Assembly (NCBI GenBank): GCA_900768875.1
Contig: CAAGEP010000005.1
Coordinates: forward strand, 89,222-153,221
Source of the DNA: Alphaproteobacteria bacterium
Lineage (GTDB): Bacteria; Pseudomonadota; Alphaproteobacteria; CAAGCB01; CAG-977
Direction: 5' to 3'
Length of the DNA stretch: 64,000 bases
This document shows, one piece after another, positions 1 to 8,136 of the stretch (within the stretch, counting starts at the first letter, position 1; every line of letters begins with the position of its first letter). The position numbers and the translations under genes are program-made. Under the pieces are notes generated by a model, which saw only the letters and a list, made by a program, of their open reading frames with translations, did not search any database and had not been told where the DNA came from.

Positions 1-177
1 GAAAAACACGCTGGAAACGGTTTTGTCGGGCAATCGGCGCGCGTAAGCGGTCAAAGCGTCGGCGTACTTTTCGTTCCACAGGGCGAAATCTATCGTCTTT
101 GCGGGATAGCTGGCAAAATCGCAGTACGGACACTTTGACCGGCAATACGGAAAGTGGATGTAGATTCCGAAGCTCAC
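1..177 (-). CDS. hemW: HemW-like radical SAM protein, N-terminal part (cut by window edge)
   Basis: Only the first 59 codons are present; the gene runs off the left edge. It reads VSFGIYIHFPYC followed by the radical-SAM cluster C-x3-C-x2-C (CRSKCPYC), the typical opening of HemW, the haem chaperone formerly annotated as oxygen-independent coproporphyrinogen oxidase. The start is GTG at 177-175, overlapping the rdgB stop as GTGA, which implies translational coupling. The order rph-rdgB-hemW is common in alphaproteobacteria. HemW binds a 4Fe-4S cluster and haem. The motif fits HemW better than HemN, but the C-terminal half needed to be certain is missing. Confidence 0.85.
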   Translation of the reverse strand, partial: MSFGIYIHFPYCRSKCPYCDFASYPAKTIDFALWNEKYADALTAYARRLPDKTVSSVFF

Positions 178-767
178 AAGCACCCCTTGACGAATTGGCT
201 TAAAGCGTCGGCGCGGTGGCTGATGGTGTTTTTAACTTCGGCGGGCAGTTCGGCGAACGTTTTGTCATACCCGTCGGGGATAAACATCGGATCATAGCCG
301 AATCCGTCCGAACCGCGCGGAGTTTTGCTCAATGTGCCGTTGACGCGCCCTTCAAACGTTTCCGTGTGTCCGTCGGGCCACGCAATCGCAATCGCGCAGG
401 CAAAGTGGGCGGAACGGTCAGCGGCGTCGCCCAATTCTTTGTTCAAGCAGTCCATCGCGTACGCAAAGCCGTTCTTTTTGGGGTTGTTATAGCGCGCGGA
501 ATAAATCCCCGGACGGTTGCCGAGCGCGTGAACGCACAAGCCCGAATCATCGGCAAGGGCGGGCATTTTAGCTTCAAAAGCCGCTGATTCCGCCTTTAGT
601 TTCGCATTCGCAACGAACGTGTCGCCTGTTTCTTCGGGTTCGGACAGATGCAAATCGTCGGCGGATAAAACCTTGACGCCAAAGGGGGCGAGCATGGCTT
701 GCAATTCGCGGACTTTGCCTTGGTTATGGGTCGCCAGAACGACCTCTTTTTCCGTCAGTTTGCGCAT
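174..767 (-). CDS. rdgB: dITP/XTP pyrophosphatase (RdgB/HAM1 family)
   Basis: This is a 197-residue cytosolic house-cleaning enzyme that hydrolyses non-canonical purine triphosphates (ITP, dITP, XTP) to monophosphates and pyrophosphate, keeping them out of nucleic acids. Visible motifs are the N-terminal nucleotide-binding ATHNQGK (residues 12-18), the ADDSGL loop with its catalytic acid, FGYDPMF in the middle, and the C-terminal SHRADAL base-recognition loop. Length is normal. The ATG lies directly after the rph stop codon (768-770) and the stop overlaps the hemW start, so rph-rdgB-hemW is probably one operon. Confidence 0.95.
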   Translation of the reverse strand: MRKLTEKEVVLATHNQGKVRELQAMLAPFGVKVLSADDLHLSEPEETGDTFVANAKLKAESAAFEAKMPALADDSGLCVHALGNRPGIYSARYNNPKKNGFAYAMDCLNKELGDAADRSAHFACAIAIAWPDGHTETFEGRVNGTLSKTPRGSDGFGYDPMFIPDGYDKTFAELPAEVKNTISHRADALSQFVKGCL

Positions 768-1484
768 TTATTCCCCCAAAGCTTCGTGCTGAATGCGGGC
801 GATTTCGGTCGTGCCTTTGACCGCCAAAGCGTACAATTCATGGAATTGGTCAAGCGAAAAAGGCTTTCTTTCCGCCGTGCCTTGGATTTCGACAATGCCG
901 CCGGTGCCCGTGATGACGAAATTGGAATCGGTTTCGGCATTGGAATCTTCGATATAATCCAAATCCAGAACGGGAGTTCCTTCGTAAATGCCGCAGGAAA
1001 TCGCCGAAACGGTATCAAACAGCGGCAAAGTGTAAAAACGGCGGCGTTCGCGCAGTTTTTGCAACGCCAGATGCAAAGCCACAAATCCGCCCGTAATCGA
1101 CGCCGTGCGCGTGCCGCCGTCGGCTTGGATGACGTCGCAGTCGATTTTGATGCAGATTTCGCCCATCGCTTTCAAATCAACGACGGAACGCAAAGCCCGT
1201 CCGATAAGGCGCTGAATTTCTTCGGAACGTCCGGACTGTCCTTTTTTGGCTTCGCGGTCGGTGCGCGTTCCCGTGGCGCGGGGAATCATGCCGTATTCCG
1301 CGGTAACCCAGCCGCGTCCCGAATTACGCACCCACATCGGGACTTTGTCTTCGACGGTTGCCGTGCAAATGACGTGCGTGTCGCCGCATTTAATCAGACA
1401 AGACCCTTCCGCGTGTTTGTTGAAGTTCGGTTCAATGACGATTTTTCTGAGCTCGTCGAATTTTCTTTTGGACGGACGTTCCAT
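768..1484 (-). CDS. rph: Ribonuclease PH
   Basis: This is a 238-residue phosphorolytic 3'-5' exoribonuclease that trims tRNA 3' ends using phosphate. The sequence has the phosphate-binding region with RATGTRTDRE, the long basic helix SEEIQRLIGRALR, and the active-site stretch DCDVIQADGGTRTASITG. An in-frame upstream start at 1550 exists, but the ATG at 1484 is chosen because AAAGGAGA lies just upstream and the family begins close to this Met. It is the first gene of the rph-rdgB-hemW operon and diverges from hrcA. Confidence 0.95.
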   Translation of the reverse strand: MERPSKRKFDELRKIVIEPNFNKHAEGSCLIKCGDTHVICTATVEDKVPMWVRNSGRGWVTAEYGMIPRATGTRTDREAKKGQSGRSEEIQRLIGRALRSVVDLKAMGEICIKIDCDVIQADGGTRTASITGGFVALHLALQKLRERRRFYTLPLFDTVSAISCGIYEGTPVLDLDYIEDSNAETDSNFVITGTGGIVEIQGTAERKPFSLDQFHELYALAVKGTTEIARIQHEALGE

Positions 1485-1514
1485 AATTTTTAATCTCCTT
1501 TGAGCGTTGAACGG

Positions 1515-1543
1515 TTGACGTTTGACCCTATGATTACTACATT
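1515..1543 (+). promoter_or_regulatory. Possible hrcA promoter
   Basis: TTGACG (1515-1520), a 17-bp spacer and TACATT (1538-1543) resemble a sigma-70 promoter reading toward hrcA. Transcription would start almost at the hrcA ATG (1552), giving a nearly leaderless mRNA. No CIRCE repeat is visible. Confidence 0.3.
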
Positions 1544-1551
1544 TATCCATT

Positions 1552-2601
1552 ATGAGTAAGAAAATATCAATGCCGAGTGAATTAAATCAGCGTTCCCGCG
1601 ACATTTTTCGGTCGCTGGTTGACGCTTATTTGGAAAAAGGCGAACCCGTCGGGTCAAAGACTCTGGCGGGATTGCTTGATTTTCCGCTTTCTTCGGCATC
1701 GATTCGCGCCGTTATGGCTGATTTGGAAGAATCGGGGCTGTTGATATCGCCGCATACGTCGGCGGGACGAATCCCCACCGAAAAAGGGTTGAAGCTGTTT
1801 GTCGAGGGATTGTTGGAAATCGGTTCGCTTGATCCCGCGGAACGCCACGCGATAGAAGCTCACTGCAAATCCGCGGGCGACAATCTGGAAAATATGCTGG
1901 CTCAAGCTTCCGCCACGCTGTCGGGGTTGTCGAAATGCGCGGGCGTCGTTGTCGCGCCGAAGCTGGACGCGCCCTTGAAGCACATCGAATTCGTGCCGCT
2001 GAACGCGGGGCGGGCTTTGGTGGTTTTGGTCATGGCAAACGGCGCGGTGGAAAACCGAATCATCGACATTCCTTTGGGGACTTTGCCGTCGTCCTTGACC
2101 GAAGCGGGCAACTATCTGAACCGCCGCATGCAGGGCAAAACGGTCGAGGAAGCCTCCGATTTGATTAAAGCCGAAATAAACGACCACAGGGCGCAGCTGA
2201 ACGAATCCGCCGAACGCTTGGTCGCGCAAGGCTTGGCGGCGTGGGGCGGCGGGAAAAAAGGCGTCCTTATCGTCAAAGGGCAGGCGAACCTGCTGGACAA
2301 TATTCAGGCTTTGGACGATTTGGAACGCGTGCGCAGTCTTTTCGGCGTTTTGGAAGCGCAGGAAAGCATGGCGAAGCTGTTGGATTTGACGCAAACGGCG
2401 AACGGTATTCAGATTTACATCGGATCGGAAAACTCGCTGTTTACGCTTTCGGGCTGTTCGATGATTACCGCGCCTTATCGCAACGGCAGCGAAAAAATCG
2501 TCGGAGCGGTGGGCATTATCGGTCCGACGCGCATGAACTATGCCAGAATTATTCCCTTGGTGGATTATACGTCAAGAGTAGTCAGTAAATTGATAGGATA
2601 A
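1552..2601 (+). CDS. hrcA: Heat-inducible transcription repressor HrcA
   Basis: The 349-residue product is the class I heat-shock repressor, which binds CIRCE operators and is stabilised by GroEL. The N-terminal winged helix is clear (LNQRSRDIFRSLVDAYLEKG, then GEPVGSKTL, then the recognition segment around SSASIRAVMADLEESGLL). The C-terminal part carries the GAF-like fold typical of HrcA and ends in the usual GPTRMNYARIIPLVDY. It is followed 4 bp later by grpE, the normal alphaproteobacterial pairing. I see no CIRCE element (TTAGCACTC-N9-GAGTGCTAA) in the window, so its targets, probably groESL, lie elsewhere. Confidence 0.96.
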   Translation: MSKKISMPSELNQRSRDIFRSLVDAYLEKGEPVGSKTLAGLLDFPLSSASIRAVMADLEESGLLISPHTSAGRIPTEKGLKLFVEGLLEIGSLDPAERHAIEAHCKSAGDNLENMLAQASATLSGLSKCAGVVVAPKLDAPLKHIEFVPLNAGRALVVLVMANGAVENRIIDIPLGTLPSSLTEAGNYLNRRMQGKTVEEASDLIKAEINDHRAQLNESAERLVAQGLAAWGGGKKGVLIVKGQANLLDNIQALDDLERVRSLFGVLEAQESMAKLLDLTQTANGIQIYIGSENSLFTLSGCSMITAPYRNGSEKIVGAVGIIGPTRMNYARIIPLVDYTSRVVSKLIG

Positions 2602-2605
2602 CGTT

Positions 2606-3223
2606 ATGACACACAAAAGACATCACGAACATTTTGAAGAATCCATGGAAAACGACGAACAGCTTCCCGTTGTCGAGGAAGAAACGCCCGAACAAAAGCA
2701 AGAGGAAGCCAACGCGGAATTGGAAGCGTTGAAAGCCGAAGCCGCGAAATTCAAAGACCTTTACGTCCGCGCGGAAGCCGAAATGGAAAACTTGCGCCGC
2801 CGCACGCAAAAAGAGTTGGAAAACCGCTCTAAATTTGCGGTTTCCTCGTTTGCCAAGGATTTATTGTCCGTCGGCGACAACCTGACGCGCGCAATGGCGG
2901 CTTTGCCCGAATCCGAACGCGAAAACGAACAAATCAAAAACCTGATGGTAGGGCTTGATTTAACGCAAAAGGATTTGACTCAAGCGTTGGAAAAGAACGG
3001 CGTTACGGCAATCGAAAGCATCGGATTGGTGTTCGACCCGAACAAGCATAAAGTCGTGCAGGAAATCGACGATCCGACCAAACCGACGGGTACGATTGTC
3101 CAAGAATGGCAAAAAGGCTATATGATTGGCGGCGACCGCGTTTTGCGTGAAGCCGTCGTCGTTGTTACCAAAGGCGGCCCCCGCGCTGACGTGCCTGCGG
3201 AACATGTCGATACCGTGGCGTAA
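2606..3223 (+). CDS. grpE: Nucleotide exchange factor GrpE
   Basis: This 205-residue protein is the homodimeric exchange factor of DnaK, accelerating ADP release. The first 35 residues are acidic and disordered (runs of E), followed by a long coiled coil (about residues 35-75, with AEMENLRRRTQKE) and the C-terminal beta-wing, including GLVFDPNKHKVVQE and the family signature GYMIGGDRVLREAVVVV. It lies 4 bp after hrcA, probably cotranscribed, and a strong intrinsic terminator follows. dnaK and dnaJ are not in the window. Confidence 0.96.
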   Translation: MTHKRHHEHFEESMENDEQLPVVEEETPEQKQEEANAELEALKAEAAKFKDLYVRAEAEMENLRRRTQKELENRSKFAVSSFAKDLLSVGDNLTRAMAALPESERENEQIKNLMVGLDLTQKDLTQALEKNGVTAIESIGLVFDPNKHKVVQEIDDPTKPTGTIVQEWQKGYMIGGDRVLREAVVVVTKGGPRADVPAEHVDTVA

Positions 3224-3230
3224 TTGATAC

Positions 3231-3259
3231 AAAAAAGCCCCCGAATCGGGGGCTTTTTT
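3231..3259 (+). terminator. Intrinsic terminator after grpE
   Basis: A GC-rich hairpin (GCCCCC-GAATC-GGGGGC) is flanked by A6 and T6 tracts just after the grpE stop. It ends the hrcA-grpE unit and could work in both directions. Confidence 0.9.
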
Positions 3260-3312
3260 AATACAAGATTTTTTTTCGCTGAATTGTGACGAAAAAGTAT
3301 GTTCATAAGTTT

Positions 3313-3450
3313 CTATGTGCTTTCTATGTTTTTGGAACATTGTATATGCAGAGCGGGCTTCTTTCTCTGTAGGGGTTTCTGTTTCATATAAACGGAAAGC
3401 ATTGCTTTCTCCAATTCTGCGATTTGCGATCCCTTTTTTGACATTGGCAT
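3313..3450 (-). CDS. Small ORF of unknown function (doubtful)
   Basis: The stretch 3260-3545 has no recognisable gene. Its only candidate is a 45-codon frame on the minus strand containing MSKKGSQIAELEKAML, with GAGGA 4 to 10 nt upstream of two alternative ATGs (3450 and 3444). The frame is open further upstream to 3519 but with no ribosome site there. No family is recognised and it could be chance or a gene remnant. Confidence 0.2.
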   Translation of the reverse strand: MPMSKKGSQIAELEKAMLSVYMKQKPLQRKKPALHIQCSKNIEST

Positions 3451-3545
3451 CAGTTCCTCAGTTTGTCGCATATCGTATTTGATACCAAACTTCCGCTCTG
3501 TTTCCGCTAAGAAGGGCATTCAAACAAATCGTTTTCGTATGACAT

Positions 3546-4952
3546 TTATTTTACCTCGTTATTGCATTCGCACATATATTCTACATTGTTATTGTATTTG
3601 CACATAGTGAAGAACTGTTCATCGCAGACAAAGCCTTGACGCTGACATTCGACGCTTTTGATACGATCGACTTGGGTGATTTCGTTGTTCGCATTTCTGG
3701 TTGCCAGATAAGCTTTGTGATCAATAATGATGAAATCTTGAGAACCGTCGCATTCAAGGTCATATACTTGTGCGAAACCGCTGTCAATTGGAGCTCTGAG
3801 AATTTCCATTCTTCCCAAGCCTTGAGAATAAAATATCCCGACAAATTTGTTATAACACCCTCGCGACTCATATCTGTACTCTGTTTGAAAAAGCAGCGGT
3901 TTATCAGCACCTAAATATCTTCCGGAATAGGCACTGTATTCTGAATCTCCCAATTGTAGCGAATCAATATCGATATAGTACATTTTATTTATTTTAAGAG
4001 AACCGTTTTTATTAACAAGCTTAAAAAATTTTTCTTTTGAAATATCCAAATATTGTTGTCTCTTTGTCGTTTGATAAACATAATTTTCGTATTGTCCGTT
4101 TTTAACGGCGTCGCAAACAAGATTCTGCTCTTTTTTTGTGAAGGGTAATTTTGAATAGCTTTTATAATTTATTGCTCCGTTTTCCTGAATAAACTCGTCC
4201 TGAACATATCGCATGGTTAAAGCCAGATCGATTTGGTCGTCCGAAACAGTAATCGGCTTGTTGTTTATTTTGTTTTCAATAAATTCAATGCGGTCTGAAA
4301 GCTTCCTTTTGGCGCAAAGCACGTCGGCGGGATCGTCAGAACCGATACTGACGATTTTTAAAGAGCAGCTTGTGGAATGGACAAACCAATTGTTTTTCCA
4401 TTTTTTTTGGTTTTCTATAACAGCTTTCTTGTTTTTGGATACGCTTAACCATTTTTTATACAGCGCATCCATTTTTTTGTTCAATTGAATCACTCCTGCA
4501 TCCGAACAAGCCATTTTTTCACTTTTAAGAACAGCCTTTGAACAGTCAAAAATAGGAGTAAAACGACCAGTTCCTGCAAAATCATTTTTGTCATCATTTA
4601 TTTCTTTTATTCGAATTCTATATGCATTTTTTATGCATTTTTGTTGTTCAGAAACATCTTCATTTTCAAGACACGGTGTTTTTTCTCTGCTGTCCAGCCA
4701 TTTTTTCTGATTGTTTTTAAGAATTTCTTTTAATTCCCCGTCCAGCGTTTTGTCCGACACCAGCGTGCGGTATTCGCTGCTCATTTCCCTGTCCAGCTTT
4801 GCCAGTTCGGCATCGGAACAAATCAGCTTTTCAACCCTTGTTTTGGCTTTGGCGCAGTCAAAGCTCGGTTTGATTTCTTCCGCCGCATAAACATTTCCCG
4901 CCGCAAGGGTTGTCAATACGGAAGTCATTAAAATGCTTTTAAAGTTATTCAT
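3546..4952 (-). CDS. Secreted protein with two LprI/DUF1311-like domains
   Basis: The 468-residue product has a signal peptide (cleavage likely after GNVYA, about residue 23). Two tandem LprI/DUF1311-type domains follow (about 30-118 and 135-225), each starting with FDC-x-KA and carrying a K-x-C/I-C-S-D-A motif, NQKKWL/NQKKWK, and paired cysteines. The C-terminal 240 residues are unassigned and rich in aromatic residues and Cys. DUF1311 proteins are secreted; some, such as LprI, inhibit lysozyme, but that activity is only a possibility here. An AAAGGG site lies before the ATG. Base composition is visibly more AT-rich than its neighbours, suggesting acquisition. Confidence 0.6.
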   Translation of the reverse strand: MNNFKSILMTSVLTTLAAGNVYAAEEIKPSFDCAKAKTRVEKLICSDAELAKLDREMSSEYRTLVSDKTLDGELKEILKNNQKKWLDSREKTPCLENEDVSEQQKCIKNAYRIRIKEINDDKNDFAGTGRFTPIFDCSKAVLKSEKMACSDAGVIQLNKKMDALYKKWLSVSKNKKAVIENQKKWKNNWFVHSTSCSLKIVSIGSDDPADVLCAKRKLSDRIEFIENKINNKPITVSDDQIDLALTMRYVQDEFIQENGAINYKSYSKLPFTKKEQNLVCDAVKNGQYENYVYQTTKRQQYLDISKEKFFKLVNKNGSLKINKMYYIDIDSLQLGDSEYSAYSGRYLGADKPLLFQTEYRYESRGCYNKFVGIFYSQGLGRMEILRAPIDSGFAQVYDLECDGSQDFIIIDHKAYLATRNANNEITQVDRIKSVECQRQGFVCDEQFFTMCKYNNNVEYMCECNNEVK

Positions 4953-5026
4953 TGGATTTTGCCCTTTCGGTTAAAACATACGAATCAGGCTATCATACGA
5001 AATATACACCTACAACATAAAATAAA

Positions 5027-5224
5027 TTACGCAACCTTTGGCTGTGTTTTCTTCGTTTTGGAAAAAGGGGGGAGATTTATTTCCGGCATAAAATCATCCG
5101 AATTTATAAACAGTTTTGCAGACATTTTTCCATAACGCAACATTAAGCTGTAGTTTATTGAGTTTTTCTCTACTTTAAACACCTCCGGTCTTTCAAGGAT
5201 AATGACGGGGCGTGTTCTGAACAT
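5027..5224 (-). CDS. Small ORF of unknown function (doubtful), in a gene-poor interval
   Basis: The interval 4953-5335 is AT-rich and holds no recognisable gene. This 65-codon frame has a GGGAGG sequence about 11 nt before its ATG, which is its only support; the product has no motif I recognise. Around it are two imperfect hairpins: CCCCGA/TCGGGG near 5240-5265, and CTGTTTT-N9-AAAACAG at 5275-5297. Confidence 0.2.
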   Translation of the reverse strand: MFRTRPVIILERPEVFKVEKNSINYSLMLRYGKMSAKLFINSDDFMPEINLPPFSKTKKTQPKVA

Positions 5225-5335
5225 ACACCAAAAGCCTCCCCCCGACCTCTGTTAAGAAATCGGGGATATTTTGCCTGTTTTACCCTAGACAAAACAGCTA
5301 ACGACGCATATCTGCGCCGACCTTATTCAAAAAAT

Positions 5336-5364
5336 AAAAAGGCTCGGGGAAATCGAGCCTTTTT
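5336..5364 (-). terminator. Intrinsic terminator of purB
   Basis: GGCTCG and CGAGCC arms around a 7-nt loop are flanked by A5 and T5, directly after the purB stop on the minus strand. Confidence 0.85.
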
Positions 5365-5367
5365 GAT

Positions 5368-6660
5368 TTATCCGAACACTTTTTTGAAAATAAAATCGAT
5401 TTGCGCAGTGTAAAAGTTTAAATCGAACAAAGCTTCCAGCTGTTCCTTTGTGATGACGTTCATCACGTCCGCGTCGGATTCCAGCAAGTCTTTGAATGTT
5501 CCTTCGTTTGCCCAAACTTTCATCGCGTTTCTTTGCGTCAGCTTGTACGCGTCTTCGCGCTTCAGCCCCAAGTCGACCAGTGCCAGCATGACGCGCTGAG
5601 AGAAAATCAGCCCTTTCAAACGATTCAGGTTGTTCATCATATTTTCGGGATAGACCAGCAGCTTTTCGACAATGCCCGCCAAACGGTTCAGACAGAAATC
5701 CAACCCTATCATCGCGTCGGGGGCGATAATGCGTTCGTTCGACGAATGGGAAATGTCGCGTTCGTGCCACAAAGCGACGTTTTCCATCGCGGGAATGGTA
5801 TAAGAGCGCAACAGCCGCGCCAGCCCCGTCAGGTTTTCGGACAACACGGGGTTGCGCTTGTGAGGCATGGCGGACGATCCCTTTTGTCCCGCGGAAAAGT
5901 ATTCTTCGGCTTCGCGGACTTCGGTGCGTTGCAAGTGGCGGATTTCAATCGCCAAACGTTCAATCGACGACGCGACGACGCCGACGGTCGCAAACAAAAC
6001 GGCGTAGCGGTCGCGGGGAATGACTTGGGTCGAAACGGGTTCGGGGGTCAAGCCCAATTTTTCCGCGACGTACTGTTCGACACGCGGGTCAATGGTCGCA
6101 AAAGTGCCGACCGCGCCCGAAATCGCGCAAGTGGAAACTTCTTTGCGCGCCAACTCCAAGCGGTGTTTGTTGCGTTCGAATTCGGCGTAAAAGCCCAACA
6201 TTTTCAGCCCGAACGTCGTCGGTTCGGCGTGAATGCCGTGACTGCGCCCGATGCAAAGCGTGAATTTGTGTTCTTCGGCGCGTTTTTTCAAAGCCGACAG
6301 CAGCCTGTCCATGTCTTTGAGCAAAATGTCGACGGATTGAGTCAGGCGCATGTTGAACGACGTGTCCAAAACGTCCGAAGACGTCATGCCTTGGTGCATG
6401 TAACGCGCGCTTTCGCCGACGTTTTCGCCGACGTTTGTCAGAAACGCGATGACGTCGTGTTTGACTTCGGCTTCGATTTCGTCGATGCGCTTGGGGTCGA
6501 ATTTGCCTTTGGCGCGGATGTCGTCGACGGCTGATTGCGGGATTTTCCCAAGCTTTGCCAACGCTTCGCACGCGCACGCTTCGATTTCAAACCACGTTTG
6601 GAATTTGTTTTCGTCCGACCAGATTTTTGCCATTTCGGGGCGCGAGTAACGGGGAATCAT
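5368..6660 (-). CDS. purB: Adenylosuccinate lyase
   Basis: This 430-residue cytosolic enzyme catalyses two beta-eliminations in purine synthesis: SAICAR to AICAR plus fumarate, and adenylosuccinate to AMP plus fumarate. It shows the N-terminal MIPRYSRPEMAKIW, the region MHQGMTSSDVLDT, the catalytic-His segment GRSHGIHAEPT and the signature loop GSSAMPHKRNP with the catalytic serine. The ATG at 6660 is preferred over an upstream frame extension because AAAGGAA precedes it and the family starts here. It diverges from the small gene at 6729, with an 18-bp palindromic site between them, and ends at a terminator. Confidence 0.96.
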   Translation of the reverse strand: MIPRYSRPEMAKIWSDENKFQTWFEIEACACEALAKLGKIPQSAVDDIRAKGKFDPKRIDEIEAEVKHDVIAFLTNVGENVGESARYMHQGMTSSDVLDTSFNMRLTQSVDILLKDMDRLLSALKKRAEEHKFTLCIGRSHGIHAEPTTFGLKMLGFYAEFERNKHRLELARKEVSTCAISGAVGTFATIDPRVEQYVAEKLGLTPEPVSTQVIPRDRYAVLFATVGVVASSIERLAIEIRHLQRTEVREAEEYFSAGQKGSSAMPHKRNPVLSENLTGLARLLRSYTIPAMENVALWHERDISHSSNERIIAPDAMIGLDFCLNRLAGIVEKLLVYPENMMNNLNRLKGLIFSQRVMLALVDLGLKREDAYKLTQRNAMKVWANEGTFKDLLESDADVMNVITKEQLEALFDLNFYTAQIDFIFKKVFG

Positions 6661-6691
6661 TGTTTTTTCCTTTAACCGAGTTTTAAAAATG

Positions 6692-6709
6692 ATTACAATA
6701 CAATGTAAT
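6692..6709. promoter_or_regulatory. Inverted repeat between purB and the 6729 gene, possible operator
   Basis: ATTACA-N6-TGTAAT is a perfect 6-bp inverted repeat in the 68-bp divergent intergenic region, overlapping sequences that could serve as -10 elements (TACAAT, TAATAT). It is the right size and place for a dimeric regulator, but none is identified. Confidence 0.35.
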
Positions 6710-6728
6710 ATGACTGAAGGAGAAAAAA

Positions 6729-7034
6729 ATGCAAACACAAACCGTCATTCGCGCCGTTGATTATATCCCGACCAAAGCGGATTTGGCCGAAAATCCCGAT
6801 GTGGTCGCCGAAGACGTCGTAACGCGGCTGTTCGGCGCATCCCCCGACTACACTCGTCCCGAATACGAAAAATTGTGGCAGGAGGTTTTCGACGCCGATG
6901 AAGACGCGACAATCGCTTATTGCCGCGAAAAAGGCATCGACGTTTTGGATGACGCCGGAAATCCCATCGAAAAATGGCGCGATATCGCCGTTATGCTCAA
7001 AGCCGTCGATTCGGGTCTGTTGAAAAAAGATTGA
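6729..7034 (+). CDS. Conserved-looking small acidic protein of unknown function
   Basis: The 101-residue product is acidic, has no signal peptide, membrane segment or Cys pair, and belongs to no family I recognise. A good ribosome site (GAAGGAG) sits 6 nt before the ATG, and the next gene starts 4 bp after its stop, so it is a real gene and probably cotranscribed with the O-acetylation pair downstream. Helix-forming stretches near residues 45-65 and 80-95 are the only structural hint. A role in the same envelope modification process is an inference from position only. Confidence 0.6.
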   Translation: MQTQTVIRAVDYIPTKADLAENPDVVAEDVVTRLFGASPDYTRPEYEKLWQEVFDADEDATIAYCREKGIDVLDDAGNPIEKWRDIAVMLKAVDSGLLKKD

Positions 7035-7038
7035 TTGA

Positions 7039-8127
7039 ATGAAAACGAATTTACCCGACAGGATTTTTCTGATTGTTTTCGGAATCTTGCTGTTTGTTCC
7101 GATGCTTCACATTAACCAAGCCGAATTTTCCAAAAAGGAAAAACGCAGATTGGCCGTATTTCCGACGCTGATGACGGAAAACGGAATCAATGCGTCATAC
7201 GGTAAAAGTTTTGAATCGTGGTTTGACGACAGATTCTTTTTGCGCAAACAGATTATTCACTTGTTTGACAAATACCGTTATTCGCTGTCGTCGGATGAAA
7301 ATCAAAAAGCGTTAATCGGTAAGGACGATTGGGCTTTTTACAAAGGGGACAATTCCGTTTCCAATTATCAAAACGCGACGCTTTTATCGCAGGACGAACT
7401 GGAAAAAATCACCGCGAATTTGAACGATATTCAAAATTTCGCCAAACAGAACAATCAGCGGTTCGTGTTTTTAATCGGTCCCGACAAAAATAAAGCGTAC
7501 GGAGAATTCTTTTCCGAAAAGTACAAAAAACAGCGCCCCGATTCCGAAAGCAGAACGGTTCAGTTGCTGAATTATTTGAAGCTTCATTCCGATGTGCGCG
7601 CGGTTTATCCGCTGGATGTCATCAATGCCGGCAAAGACAAGGGATTGCTGTATTACAAGGACGATACGCACTGGAACGATTTGGGCGCATATCTGGCTTA
7701 TCGGGAAATGATGCGGGCAATCGGGATATCTCCCGCAGAGGTTGATTTTCAACTCAGAATAAGAGAGGGCAATGGCGATATTGCATCAATGATACGGTTG
7801 AAAAAATCCGTTTATTCGCGCATTGAATACCCGACGATTGCAACACCGCTTTCCGGTCAATGTAAAGCGATTGGAAAAACAACCCTCGGCAACAGTAATT
7901 TTCTTTGCACGAATCCGAACAGAAAAGGCAAAGCGATTGTGTTCAGGGATTCATTTACGACGGCGGTGCTGCCGTATCTGGCGGAAACGTTTAATGAAGT
8001 GAAATTGTATTGGCATCATAACATTAAAGACATCGCCCCGTCCGAACTGAAACAGTATGACGTCATCATTTTGGAATCGGTTGAACGCGCTGTTCCGCGG
8101 CTGACTGAAATGCACGAAAAGAACTGA
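7039..8127 (+). CDS. AlgJ/AlgX-like SGNH O-acetyltransferase (DHHW family)
   Basis: This 362-residue protein has one N-terminal membrane anchor (residues 9-23) and a periplasmic domain of the AlgJ/AlgX type, which transfers acetyl groups to an extracellular polysaccharide. The catalytic set expected of the family is visible: D209 and H211 in YKDDTHWNDLG, and S305 in FRDSF. The next gene, 9 bp downstream, is an AlgI-type membrane O-acyltransferase, the standard partner that supplies acetyl groups across the membrane. No alginate or other polymer synthesis genes are nearby, so the acceptor is unknown; peptidoglycan (as with PatA/PatB) or a surface glycan are candidates. Confidence 0.8.
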   Translation: MKTNLPDRIFLIVFGILLFVPMLHINQAEFSKKEKRRLAVFPTLMTENGINASYGKSFESWFDDRFFLRKQIIHLFDKYRYSLSSDENQKALIGKDDWAFYKGDNSVSNYQNATLLSQDELEKITANLNDIQNFAKQNNQRFVFLIGPDKNKAYGEFFSEKYKKQRPDSESRTVQLLNYLKLHSDVRAVYPLDVINAGKDKGLLYYKDDTHWNDLGAYLAYREMMRAIGISPAEVDFQLRIREGNGDIASMIRLKKSVYSRIEYPTIATPLSGQCKAIGKTTLGNSNFLCTNPNRKGKAIVFRDSFTTAVLPYLAETFNEVKLYWHHNIKDIAPSELKQYDVIILESVERAVPRLTEMHEKN

Positions 8128-8136
8128 GGATTTTCC

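Noticed and set aside
1485..2605. CIRCE operator at hrcA-grpE
   Set aside because: No TTAGCACTC-N9-GAGTGCTAA-like repeat is present in the divergent region or before grpE.
5533..6534. 333-codon open frame antisense to purB
   Set aside because: purB is certain on the other strand; this is a shadow frame caused by codon bias.
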